Assembly: GCA_963576785.1 (NCBI GenBank)
Contig: OY756150.1
Coordinates: 1-64,000 of the forward strand
DNA: 64,000 bases
From: Chlorophyllum brunneum
Taxonomy: Eukaryota > Basidiomycota > Agaricomycetes > Agaricales > Agaricaceae
Direction: 5' to 3'
Part shown: piece after piece, positions 23,701-36,903 of the stretch
Numbering within the stretch: position 1 is the first letter of the stretch
How the letters are laid out: each line of letters begins with the position of its first letter
Program-made: the position numbers and the translations under genes
The notes under the pieces: generated by a model
What the model saw: the letters and a program-made list of their open reading frames with translations, nothing else
Told to the model about the DNA's origin: nothing
The model's database searches: none

Positions 23701-25930
23701 TTTCAGCTTGTTAGCATCTGTTAAATTAGTAGAAATCAACACCTTTACCAAACGAAGAAAAGTACTCGCTCTCGACCGCATATTTGTGATAGGGCTACGG
23801 ACAGGAAAGTATGAGTGTTGCGACTATAAGGTTAAGACTCAGTGACACGCCTTGAGGGGCTCCCTTCAGGTGTTGTGATATCGTCGGAGTCCCCTATTGG
23901 GTTATGGTGGGTTTAGCTAACACCCCCGGGGGGGGGGGGGGGTAAGTAGGCCTACGTGTGTGTATATCGTCTATGTTGAAGACTCTGAGCGCTGGGTCCA
24001 ATATATCAAAAAGTTGCCTTACTCAATCCCTGTTTCGTCTGGGCTCTTGTGAAGAACATAGCTCGTACGACGAGTTCAGCTGGGGATTCCACGCGCAATA
24101 GCCAAGCAAAGGGTCAGAAAGCCCAATACAAGTACGATCACAAGGAGATAGTACAAATTCCCTCAAACCAGCGAAAGCCTCTTAAACCTCATCCTCATGC
24201 CATCCTCATGAACGTGTCAGCATGATTTAGGAGAGCCGTCGCCTCATGTGTAAACACGTTGACGTGCCGCACTTGTAATACATATTGCTAAGTTCGTGAT
24301 CGCTCATTGAGTGATTCGCAGCACTATTCCGATATGTACTAGGACGAGAATTTCTAGAAAAGCATGAGGTAAAGAACTTGTGGCCAACACACGTACAGTA
24401 TATCGATTCATAGAAAAGCTAACACATTCTAGAGGCGAAGTCGAATGGCCCTGACTGACGACCGAAACACACACCTCTCTTTCACATATGAGATTAAATA
24501 GTGGATTGTGGTGGGGTGACAGTTTAAGGCACTCTGACGCGTCGAGTGAGTCGATTCGCGGACTGAAGAACCCACCCGGAAGAGTGTGGCTCTGGTGACC
24601 CTTCAACTTTAATATCTTATCTTCCTTAAACTCGACATCACGTTCACGAGTGCCTTCGTCATAGCCACGTCAGGGTGTCCCGGGAAGGCCCACAAGTTCC
24701 ACGTTGACCCCACCGCAGTCGGAAAGATGTACTGGGGTTTGAAAAGTGAGGAGGTGATCCTACGGGGTTCCAGTGCTCATCACCCGGGGTCACAGTGCAC
24801 TGAGAATATTGGAAAATGTACTTTAGACGGGAATGTCAACCCTTTGCCAGCTGTCACCTCGCTCGACATTGACCTGGGTCTACGCTTCTGTCAACTCATG
24901 ACCAAGATGCTCCATGAGCTCTATTTACCACTGCAGTCATGCTCGACTAAACAGGTTCGTTCGGTTCTTTGACAACCACTGAAAGCCCGTTTTTGATGGC
25001 ACAAGATTCGCGGAGTCTCGTATTGTTGTTCGAGTGAGTGGGGGGTTCATATAAATGTCTGTTTGGTTACAATTCAGCATCTTTCTTCCAAAGCAGGGGA
25101 AGGTTTTCGCGTAAGAAAGGGAGTACAATATAGTTCTTGGGGAGAATTTCAGGGAACATCGCACAAAAATTGAGAGAGAACCCCGCCGCCAGGGACGTAG
25201 TGATACCCTCTGTCGACAGTACTCCACGGACCGTTGTCAGCACAAGATGATTGAGCTTGGATGAACTCGTGATAGCCACACAAGTATTATCTGCTTCGAA
25301 CGACGTCAGCATCCAGAGCTACAAGGAACCATAATAGTGTACGTGAGAAGAGACTGCTACTGCATGATGATATCTCCACCTTCGGCGTCCTATCTCCTAC
25401 ATATTTGATGATTGTAGTGGATTTAGTTCCACTCCTAATGGGATAAATACCATCCGCTCTTCCCGGAGAGTAGGAAATTCTCTCATCCATTCTTATTGGA
25501 TCGCCCAGAATTCACTCAAGCGTCGGGAGAGCGAGAAGACGGAGATCTATTAATAACCCAGGCATACTGCTAGCGTCAATCAACGCAGCATTTTCGTAGT
25601 GGCCCCTCATGCTCCGTATTGTGTATATTTCTCAGGTTGCCAAGGATTTGATCAAACTTCCGACGTCACAAGGTTTTGTACCCGCGCTGCCTCCCTGGAG
25701 AAGCCCGTATATCCACCTGTTTATACGTGAGTACCGTCGCTTGAGGCTAGGGATCGACACCGTTTAAGCGTATAATACAGAGCTCTCCATCGCCACGAGA
25801 CCAATGTGTTGTTGTTCGCATAATGGCTTTGGTTAGAGAGACACGCTGACATACTTGACAGCAATACTAAGTAGCCTATATATAAGATCATCCACGGAGA
25901 GGACAGCTGCTCCAACCCCACAGAGTAGAG
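23701..25930. other. 2.2-kb intergenic region
   Basis: No supported gene; only short frames without domains. It includes a 15-base G homopolymer at 23928-23942 preceded by five C. A TATATAAG-like box (25877-25885) lies about 50 bases before the start of the MFS gene. Confidence 0.4.
23928..23942. repeat. Poly-G run
   Basis: 15 consecutive G after CACCCCC. A simple homopolymer; its length is prone to sequencing error. Confidence 0.9.
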
Positions 25931-28501
25931 ATGGCTGTCGACCCACCAACTTCCCCCGTGAACGAGAAACCGGACTCTCAGGTCGAGACCGTAAGTTCTA
26001 GGTCTAAATCTGATAACCTCGACTTTGGGGGAGAAGCATCCCTTCCACCTCCACCCCAATTATCGTCTGAGGAGGAAAGGCGACTATGGAGAAGAATAGA
26101 TCTAAGGCTGATGCCTATACTGGCACTCATGTATCTGATGTCGTTTATGGATAGGGGTAAGCAAACTAGCTAGGCGGACGATAAAGATACATTATTCACA
26201 TTCTGTTCCTTCAGGAAATATTGGTGCGGACAATCCACATCTACCGATGTTCAGGGGCTAACCCCAACACCCAGGAAATGCCCGATTGCAAGGCTTGACG
26301 GCGCAATTGGGATTGACTAGTACTCAATACAATATCGCCTTGGTACGCTCGAATGGAAGTCGAACTGAAGGACAGCTGAATAAAGTTCCGTCCGGTAGAC
26401 CATGTACTTCATCGTGAGCGCCTCCTTACGGAATTTTGAGTTGCTTTTGAGATGGCCCATAGCCCTATTGCATTTTTGAATGCCCCGCGAAGTGAGGCCT
26501 CACTTGGACATCACGACTTCTCACACTCACCTTACGGTACAGTCTCGTGCTGAAACGATTCAGACCATCGAGGTGAGTGTAAATAACGTATCGACAGAAA
26601 GATGATAACAACCTGCGATGGTTAGATGGCTTCCTGGAATCACGGTGAGATTACATACGCCCGCAATTTCATTTATGCACGTACTCATCAGATTCTTACC
26701 AGCTGGTATGGGGCGTCATCGTGTATGCATGTCATGATTGTCCAGTGTCTACCGGAAAAACTAATGGGAATGACATTCAGAACTCTCATGGGATTGGTGA
26801 AAAGGTGACTGGTCGGCACCCATGTCCTCGCATTCCTGACCTCGACCCATTAGTTACCCTGAACTTGTCGGAGTCCGGGTATGCCTCGGGGTTGCCGAAG
26901 CTGGCCTGTTCCCAGGCGTAGTATATTAGTCAGTGCATAGAGTCTATTCTTGACCCTTCTACTGACGCATGCTCATTACTGGTCATCACGTAGTTTGTCA
27001 ATATGGTATCCCCGCCACATGCTCCAGCTCCGAATCGGGCTGTTCTTCGGTGCTGCCTCCTTGGCAGGTGCATTTTCAGGCCTGCTGGCCTACGGTATCG
27101 GCTTTATGGGTGGAACAGGTGGGAAATTGGGTTGGTCGTGGATCTTTGTGCGTGTTTCGCCCTCTGTTTAGAAATGAGGCCTGAGCAGTCATCAGATCCT
27201 TGAAGGCATTGCAACTGTCCTCGTTGGTTTATTCGCTTTCTTTGGTGCGGTAACCCTCTCTCGGATAGGTTCTACCTGGCAATTTGCTGATCAATGATCC
27301 CCTGGTTGTCCAGTCTTGGTCGACTTTCCTGCTACAGCGGGTTTCCTGACCCCCGAAGAACGTGCATTCATAATCTGGCGTAAAAGTGAGCGGAAATATT
27401 TGGGGGTGATACTTACGTGTGACTAACCCAACACGAGAATATGACAACTCTTCCGTTGGCGAGGAGGAACACTTTGAGATGCGACACTTCTGGGCTGCTG
27501 TCTGCGACTGGCAAGTCTGGCTGCATATTTTAATATACATGTCTCTCATTGCACCTCGTACGTCTTTGTCAAATTCTGCCCATGCCTTATGTGACCATTC
27601 TCCCTCAGTCTACGGCATCACCTTGTTCCTGCCGTAAGTTTCTAACTTCAAATATTCACACACTCGTTGCTGAGGTTTGAACCCTCCCTTAGGACAATCA
27701 TCAACTCGTGAGCTCGTTCAAATTTCTAGTGATTTCATTATTGACAAGTTAGCACATAAGGTTCGGTTACTCCCCCGCTATCAGCCAGCTACTTACAGTT
27801 CCTCCTTACGTGGTTGCCAGTAAGTAACACCAGTCCCATTGATGAACGCTGCTGACAGATCAAAGCTATTATATTGTATATTTGGGCCTATTATTCCGAT
27901 AAGACTCAAAAACGGTACCCTTTCATCCTCGCGGGACTCGTATGCTGTCTTATCGGGTTTGCGATCAATATCTCAAATGTTCCCCGCGGCGTCAAGTACT
28001 TCGGCACGTTCTTCATTGTGGCAGGTAGTTACGCAGGCTTCCCTGGGATAGTGGCATGGTAAGAGGTTTGGCTTGACGAATCAGAGGGTGTGTCGTCAAT
28101 GATGTTTTAAAGGCTCGGAAACAACCTTGCGGGACAATACAAACGTGGCATCGGCATGGCAATGCAGATTGGAATTGGAAACTTTAGTGGAGCGATTGCA
28201 TCGAATATCTATCGCTCGCAGGATAGTCCTAGATTCATTATTGGGCGTGAGTATGGTGCTCCCTTCTATTCCTACTTTTACTGAGAACGGTGATTTTGAT
28301 TTGGCAGATGGAGTTGAGCTCATGTTCGTCGGCATTGGTTTTATCTCTCTTCCTATCGCAGTAATCCTATATACCCGGATCAACAAAAAGCGTGACGAAA
28401 TGCAGCGACAAGCGCTCGAAAATGGGGAAGAGAACAAGTACACAGCTCAGCAGCTTCGCGAGATGGGTGATCGGGCCCCCGATTTTAGGTACACTCTCTG
28501 A
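25931..28501 (+). CDS. MFS permease, allantoate/nicotinate (anion:cation symporter) type
   Basis: Plasma-membrane transporter of the Dal5/Tna1-like branch. About a dozen very short introns interrupt it, and the frame is restored at every junction I checked: LWRRIDLRLMPILALMYLMS, DRGNIGNARLQGLTAQLGLT, STQYNIAL, ECPANLVLKRFRPSRWLPGI, VIVTLMGLVKSYPELVG, VRVCLGVAEAGLFPGVVYYL, SIWYPRHMLQLRIGLFFGAA, WIFILEGIATVLVGLFAF, DFPATAGFLTPEERAFI, YIWAYYSDKTQKRYP and AWLGNNLAGQYKRGIGMAMQ, ending APDFRYTL. These match the family's conserved segments across 12 helices. Reading without introns gives the false impression of a broken gene. The substrate cannot be decided from sequence; small organic acids or vitamins are usual. 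Confidence 0.9.
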
Positions 28502-29674
28502 ACTGTGGCTGCTGTTTCAATTGTAGGGTCCTGTGAAAAATTTTCTTCACAAACATGTTCGAATCTAATATATTACCACATTGATCCAAAGATGATGCCA
28601 CATTGCCATCACGGAAGAAACGTTTGTGATTAGTCTTTAATTAAGGAAAATGAGGTCTTGAAAAGTTCCTGTTCATCCCCTTCAGATCAGTACCATTATC
28701 CGACACCGTGGTTGCACTGATAGGGCTTGAGGGTATGCTGAAGGAAAATGCCCGTTACCCATTGAGATTAATAACACCACTTAGCACTTTCTACCTGGCT
28801 TGTTTCTTCCATCCACTAAGAATCACTGATCGCACGGTGCGGGTGGGTTACTAAGGTAGAGGTCCAAGTCGCTGAGAAGGGAACCTTTCGAGAAGAAAGC
28901 TAAACCGAACGAGAGCCGCACCGAGCAACGTGGGGTAACTTGAACGTAATGGACGGCAGCGACGATCACCAAGATTGAAGCCATAAGGAGCTACAAAATC
29001 GGAGCTACAAAATCCCATGTACTGTAACTTCAGTCGCCATCTGAGAACAGCTCATCGTTACAATACCATTTGGTACCACCATCGTCCCGTCTGAGTTGGC
29101 CAATAGTAGGTTTGTTATGTTACGTTGTTGATAACAGTTCTATCAGATCTGTCCAAACGCTTGAGAATGATAAAGAAGGTATAATAGATTCTCCGTCTCT
29201 CGAACCGCTCATATCGTGCGATCTACGCCTTCTTGGGGGGGAACTTCTGAGGAGGGACCCTCGCAAGCAACCAATCTGTCAAGAAGGTATCGTCACTAGA
29301 CGTGGACTTCGGTCATTAACTGCCAATCCGACCATAGATATCGCGTCTGTGCAATGTGGCCGACCCCAAATGCTCGATCCCTGCAGGTGCACCAAAACCC
29401 TGAGTACATTTGACAAACCTAGCTTGTTGCCACCTTTCTCTATTAGGATAGACCGCCATTGTGCAGGCACGGGACGGCTTCTGAGATCTGGAATGCTCTC
29501 CTTTTCAAGAATATCCCCGTGCAGGAGTCCATTGGATAGTACCCGGCATCCCAATATAATAAGGGACCCACAAAGGGATATTAAAGAGCTGGTTTAAAGC
29601 GTCGCTGTTCCGACGAAGCCACTTGAAGACTGCCCATACTAGCTTTTCCTCTTACCCCCCACACTAGCACCTCG
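28502..29674. other. 1.2-kb intergenic region
   Basis: No recognised gene. A direct repeat of GGAGCTACAAAATC occurs twice in a row near 28987-29014. A 175-codon frame (29070-29597) has no recognisable domain or codon pattern and is not called. Confidence 0.4.
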
Positions 29675-31103
29675 ATGGAACAGGACCCGATTCAGAAGCT
29701 ATCAAACATCTTGGCCGCCCAGGAGAGGCGGCATGAACCCTGGACGTCTGGTACCGTCAACCTCTCGGGACCTGACTCAACCTTGTTTTTCAAATGCATG
29801 GATGGATCTTCGCGGTAAGGCGTGTGAAGCCGTACCGACATTGATTAGCTGACATTTGTATTCAGTCACATTCAATTGGGCTCGACCACCGACGCTGACA
29901 TCGAGGCTCTTGTTGGTGCCTGTCAGCCTGCCAGCTCTGGTCGAGGGAACAAAAATGTTTTTGACGAGACATATCGCAAAGCACTGAAGCTTGACGCCGG
30001 GGAATTTTCCTGGATATTCAACCCAAACTCTGAGCATTTCCTCGTAGAGCTCGCACACGGGTTTTGTCCTTGGGATCACGCGGAGGGAGGTATACGACTT
30101 GAGCCCTCCAAGCTTAATATATATGGTGAGGCCGTCGTTGACTCATGGTGGCATCATCGATAACGATCTTACAGGGGAGGGCGGGTTTTTCAAAGCCCAC
30201 AAGGATACCCCTCGAGCAGACAGCATGTTCGGATCCCTCGTCTTTGTACTTCCGATAGACCACATAGGCGGGAATTTAGTTCTTCGTCATCGTGGACGCG
30301 AGTTTAACTTTGACCCTCCATCACCCGTCCTCAATACTCCAGCAGTGACAGTCCCATACGTTGCCTTCTACAGCGACGTGGAGCACGAGGTGCTGGAGGT
30401 GACTTCCGGCAACCGCATCACCATCACTTTCAATATTTATTTCGATCCAACCCGTACTTTCCAGTTCGTCCCGGCCCCTCGCACAAAACTTCCGGGAAAT
30501 CCATTCTCCGAGGCTTTGAGTGCACAACTACGTGACGCCTCCTTTATCAGCTCACGCGAATACTTGGGCTTCGGTTTCGAGTACACCTACCCAAAACGCG
30601 CAGACGAGTACGAGGATAATCTTGTTCGGTACTTGAAGGGACCGGACGCATTCTTGTATCGGACTCTCGCTGAGCTTGGTCTCAAACCTTCCCTAAGGTA
30701 TTTGTACCGTTCCGAATATGGTTCTTGTGATTTCTGGGTTATGCGGGAATACGTTATCAGCGGCCGAGACCAAGGAGAGGCTTCCAGTGAAACGGAGCTT
30801 GACTATTTGCTGGAAGATACAAAAGCTCGTATAGTCTGGGCAAAAGGAAAATCCGAGGAGTCCACTGCTGGAGGCGATCGTGCTGTTTACCGGCGTCACC
30901 CTTGGTTTGGTACCTACTTCGGTGACGTTGAGCACTACAGATCGCGCACTGCTCAAGTTGACTGGGTCACGGAGCCTAGTGACAACCTAGTGGGAATGAC
31001 CAAACGGGTTGAGCTTGGCAACGAAGCCGCGCACGAGGTTTATTACTACGGAGTTTGTATTCTCGTCGATCTCGGCGAGGTGGCCCTTCCTACCTTGGTG
31101 TAG
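29675..31103 (+). CDS. 2-oxoglutarate/Fe(II)-dependent oxygenase (P4Hc-like)
   Basis: Three exons; the start MEQDPIQKLSNILAAQERRH at 29675 is joined through SSRHIQLGSTTDADIEAL and KLNIYGEGGFFKAHKDTPR. The iron site is visible as HKDTP (His and Asp) and SDVEHEVLEV (second His), with the 2OG-binding Arg/Thr likely in TSGNRITITFNIYFD. The segment GSLVFVLPIDHIGGNLVL is typical of the large basidiomycete family of these proteins. The C-terminal 250 residues are a less conserved extension found in the family. Substrate unknown. Intact; it converges on the esterase gene at 31399. Confidence 0.87.
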
Positions 31104-31398
31104 CATCTTCGAAGGCAATTATATCCATCACCCAAATACTATACTTTCATGTGGGTCAGCAAGGAATGACGGTTGCCTCAAGGCCATCGGCTAGACATTC
31201 ATGTTTTCGGCTTTTACGTATCAGCCTCCTACTTGACTGCCTGAAGTTGAGCCGTGCTTATGGAAGTCTATTCTTCTCTTCCGAAATTTCACCTTTCTGA
31301 TCCTGTACTGACATTTCAAGATCATTGAATGTTCATACCCATCATATATTACGGAATAGGTCATCATAACTTACGAATCAGCACTACAGGGACCAACA

Positions 31399-32802
31399 TC
31401 ATAAAGATATAACCGATACAACCCTCGTTTCTTTGCACTGCTTCCACACGTCTCCAACATAGTCGGCCATGATTCGCATAGTTTGTTTGGACGGGTGACT
31501 TAAAATGGCTCAGTGAGCCACCCTTGCAAAAAGTTTTTGTCAACTCACCCAGGGATCCAATAAAAGTAATGATCAGGATCGTCGCACATTCCAATCGTCG
31601 TACACCCCAATTCTGCGGTGCATTGCGTGCAGGAATCAGTGCTTGTGTACCCAAAAGCCTTGAATCCAGGGGAATCTCCGAGAACCCCATCCCAAATATT
31701 GGCGAAATTAATGTAAGAAACGTCAAGTTTCACAGGATCAGCGGCGCCCTTGATTTGGGCCCCACCTTGGTGGAACTGGCTCAATCCAGTGAAAATTGAT
31801 TGTTTGAATGCTTCGCCTGAAGGTACCGTCGTTCCTCGTCCGTAAACATCTAACACCATAAATTTCCGTGCGTTTGTGGGCGGGGCTGCGAGTATCTCAA
31901 TTTGGTCCAGGAGAGCCTGCGCAGCCTGCGGCAGATGATCGCCGTCGACTGTGAGAATATTCAATGGTTAGATGACCCTCCACAGGGGTTCAGGGCACAC
32001 AAACTGACTGAGGGATGCGAGGTAATCACTATGGAAATGTTCAATGGAAGCTCGGGCAACCAGAAAAGACGGACATACTTGATGCCGAAAAATATGCTGT
32101 ACAAGGTCGTTTCTGGATCTAGGGTGTTATTCTGGCCAAGGAAGGTATCCACTATCATATCGCTTGAGAAAATCCAGCCGGCATATTCAATCGACCCTCT
32201 TACTTTGACCCAGAAAATCAACCTTGCGTGGGTTGCTTGGCCACAGCGACAGGTCTATACACGCTCCTGATTGCTATTTCCGGGGTGAACATCAGAAAGA
32301 AACCTGAACCGAAACCAAAAAGCTACGCTCACAGCATAGTCCATGATGGTTGCCTTGACATCATTCGCGACTTGCTCTACCCAAGTCAGCCCATTTGTGG
32401 ATCTACCACCTGCCAGAGGACTTGGGGGTACAAGGATAGGTGGATCGAGCGGAGAGCCATCTTGCCTTCCACTATCAGTGTAACTATCCTGTGACCTGGC
32501 GTTAAAGAATGCTAAGGGAGATACCAGACGAAGTTTCCGCTTACCCCAAATGATACTATCGTTTTGATCTGACCGCTATCGATCCCTGCATTGATGTCGG
32601 CTGTGTCTCCGAAGAGTTGGCCACATTGGGGACCAATTGCGAGATGAATTCCATTATTATCGGGAGGGAGCGGAAGTGGTTTCTGATCGCCGTTTCCGGG
32701 TCCAACAGGACTACGTGGTACGTGACTACCCACGACTGTGACTGCCGCGGACAGAAGACGCGTGAACGCGATGATAATGGCCAGGACGTCTAGGAACATC
32801 AC
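31399..32802 (-). CDS. GDSL/SGNH esterase, carbohydrate esterase family 16-like
   Basis: Secreted-type acetylesterase-like protein. From ATG 32802 a hydrophobic leader (MFLDVLAIIIAFTRLLSAAV) is followed by the region ending TIVSFG; an intron splits the nucleophile motif, which after splicing reads FGDSYTDSG with the catalytic Ser. Later exons give NGLTWVEQVANDVKATIMDY, a VDGDHLPQAAQALLDQI helix, KFMVLDVYGRGTTVPSG, CDDPDHYFYWIPG and, after the last intron, HPSKQTMRIMADYV, which supplies the catalytic His. It ends VVSVISL at 31399. Predicted to deacetylate plant cell-wall sugars outside the cell; the middle exon borders near 32000-32290 are uncertain. Confidence 0.82.
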
Positions 32803-34460
32803 TGGAGGGCTTTAATCAGTGTTGTTCGTTGAGGGTTCAGGTTCAGCAGACAGAGGGAACCGTTACACAGAAGCTAACAACTGACCGACTGTTAAGAATG
32901 GGGATGTATATATACGGAACTAGTATCGTATCATTCACACGGTTTGTTGCTACCAATTCCACAGGGAGCCGAAAAAGGCGAGCGCGCCTCGTCCGCAAAG
33001 AAAACAAACGTAGGACATTAGCAGTCAGCCTAAATATGATTCTCTACATTTTCCCTTGGGCAGGGCACGGACAGATGTTCTTCTGAAAGAGTAGAGCGCC
33101 TCGGGTTGCCTGATTAGTCTCCTCAAAGCAAGTTGACGATCCATGCGACGGTATGGTCACAGGATCGAATCCAGCTCATGGAATTTTTCGCGTTGACCCT
33201 CTACTAGCTATCCTTCGATTGAACAGGACTTTTGTGCTTTTCTTCCTGCTCGTTATTTCAGTCACTTGCGGCGCATGGCCTTTTGTTCGATGTCCGTATG
33301 ATGGAACTCTCAACGTCCCACGAATAAATAGAGGCCGTCTATCATTCATGGTATATTTAGCGCTGAGCTATTGAGCTAACAATGGGATCAAGACAGTTAA
33401 AATGGAGCCGAAGACACACGAAAGGAATGGGTATATACATATCCTTATGCCGCCTGCTCGCTCCCGTTAAAAAACGTAGTCTCATTCGAAGTCGGCTGAG
33501 TTCTTCGTGGTCCGTATTTTCGGACCATACCTTTTGCCAACACCCTCGATTTTGGTCACTGGAATCACCTCGTTTATAATTACCTCGTGGTGTGGTTGTA
33601 TTCTTGGAACAATATTATCGGACTGCTCAGGGCGTGTGGATCCCTTGCTGCTAACCCGAAACAGTCTCATTTCGTAGGATTGTGGCCATGATACATCTGC
33701 AATACCATCGAACCTGATTCTGTTGCCTATGTTCCCTTCTTTTACATTGTCACCAGACATTACTCGTCTCAATGACCCCCGGCATGATGTCAGGTCAGGG
33801 GGTTCTGTTCTAGATTATCCTATCTCGACTTGATCCCTGAGTGAGGTAATATGGGCCCACCCGGTTTCAGCTATTGGCAATAGAAATTAGTGTGCGGAAC
33901 GCATTCCCGTAAGGGAGCAATAGTAGGGGCACGGCACGACACGAAGATGCACATGCACCCGGAGTGAGTGGATGGGTCAAGGGAAGAGCTTTGCTCCTTT
34001 GGTGCTACAAGTAATAAAGGGTTTTACGTTACAATGCAAACCTATCCTCCTTGTCGTGGCACAGTGCTGGGGAGAGATATTTCTGCGAGTAGATGCCCCA
34101 GCACTTAGAATATTGACTAATTGACGGGCGCGTAAATGGGTGTTTACCACCTCAGCAGCTTCTGCAGCTGCATCTTCCCGGAACCTCACCGACCCCGTAA
34201 TCCAAAGGATAAAGGGGAAAACCTGGATTGGTCTGCGTGCAAAACATGAGTTAACTTGGCATGGGATGGGTGGGTGTGTTCAGAAGCATGTTCCCTTTTG
34301 CTAAAAGTTAAGTTCCTTTAGGCAAGGCGGCAATCCCAGCCGAGGAAATAGGTGAACGTTGTCAACTGCGTGTTTGCCCGTTGTGGGTAGTCGTGAATGT
34401 CACACAGTCACAGGGTCACTAATTTTTCGTCTGACGCCGTCCTGCCATCTAATCACCAGC
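32803..34460. other. 1.66-kb divergent intergenic region
   Basis: Between the divergent esterase and YTM1 genes. TATATATA-like sequence at 32907-32914 lies about 105 bases upstream of the esterase start. No supported gene. A GGATCGAATCC at 33164-33174 resembles a tRNA B box but no tRNA fold surrounds it. Confidence 0.4.
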
Positions 34461-35957
34461 ATGTCGTCCTCAAATTCTGCGCAAAGCACCCAGCAGCCTG
34501 TGGTATTCACCACACAGACGCAATATCCGCTTCCTACCCAGAAGTATATGATTTCGACATCATGGAGGCGATACCACCTCTCGCAATTGGTCAACAAAGC
34601 TCTCGCACTCACACAAGCCGTACCTTTTGATTTTATAGTTCGGGGTGAGATTTTAAAAACCAGCCTGGGAGAATGGTGCGCGGAAAATGGTGTGGGTGAG
34701 GTACGGTGGTTCCATTTGTTTTAAAAGTGTTGGTGGTATAACGCGTTTTGAAAGTTCAGGAAGAGACTCTAGAGATTGAGTATGTCGAGTCGGTGCTACC
34801 TCCTCAGAAGATGTCGGATTTCCCGCATGACGACTGGGTGTCCAGTGTGCTATGTGACCTACAAGGGTATGTGCTGTGGTTTACCGTTGTCAGATAACCA
34901 CAAATTTGTATTTATCCAGGTATCTCTTGACCGCGTCATACGATGGCCATATCCGCGCGTTTGACTATTCCAAAAACGTAGTCGCGGCTGCACCAATACA
35001 TGGTGCACCTGTCACTTCACTGGTACTCGTCCCATACCCCAATGCCGACGATTCAACATTTACAATAGCGGCATCCTCCCACGATTTGACCGCTTCAATA
35101 TCCCAACTCAAATTCGACACTAATGCGAAACCATCGAATAACAAAGTCCTCGCGACACTGCACCTCCACACTGGCCCCCTCTCGTCCGTGTCCTCGAACA
35201 TTTCCGGTACCCACCTTCTGACATCATCTTGGGATGGTTTAATTGGACTTTGGGACACTACAGTTCCTTCGACCGATGAGGTTCCCGAGCCAGAGAGTAA
35301 TGACCGGGAGAAGAAGAAACGGAGAAAAGTGGAGAATGAGTTAAAACCGCGTCGGAAAGCACCCATCAATGTCCTCAAAAGTCATACTGCACGCGTATCA
35401 AAAGTCGTGTTTAGCCAGGAGCAAGGCGCACAAATGGCGTACAGTTGCGGTTTTGATTCAACAGTACGGGTATGGGATACCGAAAACGGTGTTTCAACGC
35501 ACACAATCGTATGTTTCATCATCTCGTACGGATTCGTTCCTGGTTGGCTCATACTTTGTCGCTTTATGAATAGGCTGCTGCAGAAAAACCGTTCCTCGAT
35601 CTTGCTGTGTCATCAAATGGCCATCATGCACTCGCGACGTCTACAGACCGCACTTTGACACTATACGATCTTCGGACCTCATCCGTTTCCACCTCTGCTT
35701 CCGGTACTTTCCTTCACCCAGCAACCCCTTCCTGTGTCGCCCTGAGTAAAGCTGAAAATCAAGTGGTCACCGGGTCTTATGACGGTGTTGTCCGCCTATG
35801 GGATTTGCGGAGCACGAAAAGTGCGATGGCGAGTTTCAAGGCATGGGATGGGACTAAAAAGGTTCTAGATGTGGATTGGAAGAGGGGAATAGTTGGTGTT
35901 GCGGGAGAGGGTGGTGTAGAGGTTTGGAAAGTAGGAGAAGAAATCAACAAAAATTAG
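34461..35957 (+). CDS. YTM1: Ribosome biogenesis WD40 protein Ytm1 (WDR12)
   Basis: Subunit of the Nop7/PeBoW complex needed for 60S subunit maturation in the nucleolus. The N-terminal NLE domain is seen in QPVVFTTQTQYPLPTQKYMI and LSQLVNKAL; it binds the Rea1 MIDAS domain. WD repeats follow: YLLTASYDGHIRAFDY, THLLTSSWDGLIGLWD, YSCGFDSTVRVWD, ALATSTDRTLTLYDL, VVTGSYDGVVRLWDL and a last blade ending GVEVWKVGEEINKN. A basic insert (REKKKRRKVENELKPRRK) between blades is typical and acts as a nuclear/nucleolar signal. Four exons; start ATG 34461 (MSSSNSAQST). Confidence 0.93.
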
Positions 35958-36903
35958 TTGTATATGGAAACAAGAATTCTTTGCGGATTGGTGTGCGGAG
36001 TGAAGTCATAATCTTTCTTGTCCGTGGGCCCTTCCCATCCTTCACCCTTGTCATCTCACAAAACGATATGGATGGACGTTTTGACATTTTGGAGTATCGG
36101 TCAAATTTTTGAACGTGCTGTGATAGCGAGCGCTGACTCCCAGAGCTCAATCGAGGTTTACCCACCCACATCTAACTACGTCTAAATTTCTTTTCTCACT
36201 CACCGTTCCCGTGATCGGATAGTCATCCCAAGTGAGGCATACCAGTCGTGACTGACAACAGTACACTGGCTGCTCATATTGAAACAGCCTCAGGAACCAC
36301 ACGTATCACTGCCATCCCTAGACAGCGATATCTTTGATTCCCACGTCAAGATGGGCGCCAGTGTGATATCTACCTGTTGACAAACGACAATCATCGAAAT
36401 GCCCTTAGTGACGCTCCACACCAAAAATACACAAGCAGAACGTCTATTGGTTGTATGAACCTTACCCCGCCTTCCGCCAAGCCTGTAGCCTATTTTTTTT
36501 TTTTAATTTCGGCGCTAGACTTGCACGTTTCTCTCAGGTCAAATTCGGTTGGACAGTGCGCGCGTACGCTTCATCAAGGATGCTCATTGCTGATATTGGG
36601 GTTTATAGTTGGAATAGGGAAGATTTCGGAGTGAGGCAGTAGCGCCAGCCGTCGTTCAAGAGATGTCAGTCAGTCAGATCATACAGGTGAAGAGTTCCAT
36701 CTATCTTTGACTTCAGGGATCCTTATCCTTCATACTTTTAGAAAGTTCATGGAGAGTTCTTAATCGCACATTAAGACCCATTCACTTCATCAAGAAAATC
36801 TCTCTGGTAGAGTTGGACCGTAAGTATACTACACCAGACGTAAACTATCATCCAAATTAATTAAATCTTGCAGATTCTTTACTTTCTTTTACTTTCGAAC
36901 AAA
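35958..36903. other. Intergenic before the HET-like gene
   Basis: About 950 bases without gene support. The bases just before the start are pyrimidine-rich (TTTACTTTCTTTTACTTTCG); a TTGCAG at 36868-36873 could be a 3' splice site of a 5' UTR intron. Confidence 0.4.

Noticed and set aside
26400..26930. The MFS permease looked like a pseudogene with several stops in its middle.
   Set aside because: Splicing by eye with short GT..AG introns restores the frame at each break (for example ECPANLVLKRF and VIVTLMGLVKS), so the gene is intact.
29070..29597. 175-codon frame before the 2OG oxygenase gene.
   Set aside because: No domain, no conserved-looking blocks, no splice structure; the opposite strand is open over much of the same part.
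33140..33190. A tRNA-like B box GGATCGAATCC.
   Set aside because: No A box at the right distance and no acceptor or anticodon stems can be drawn.
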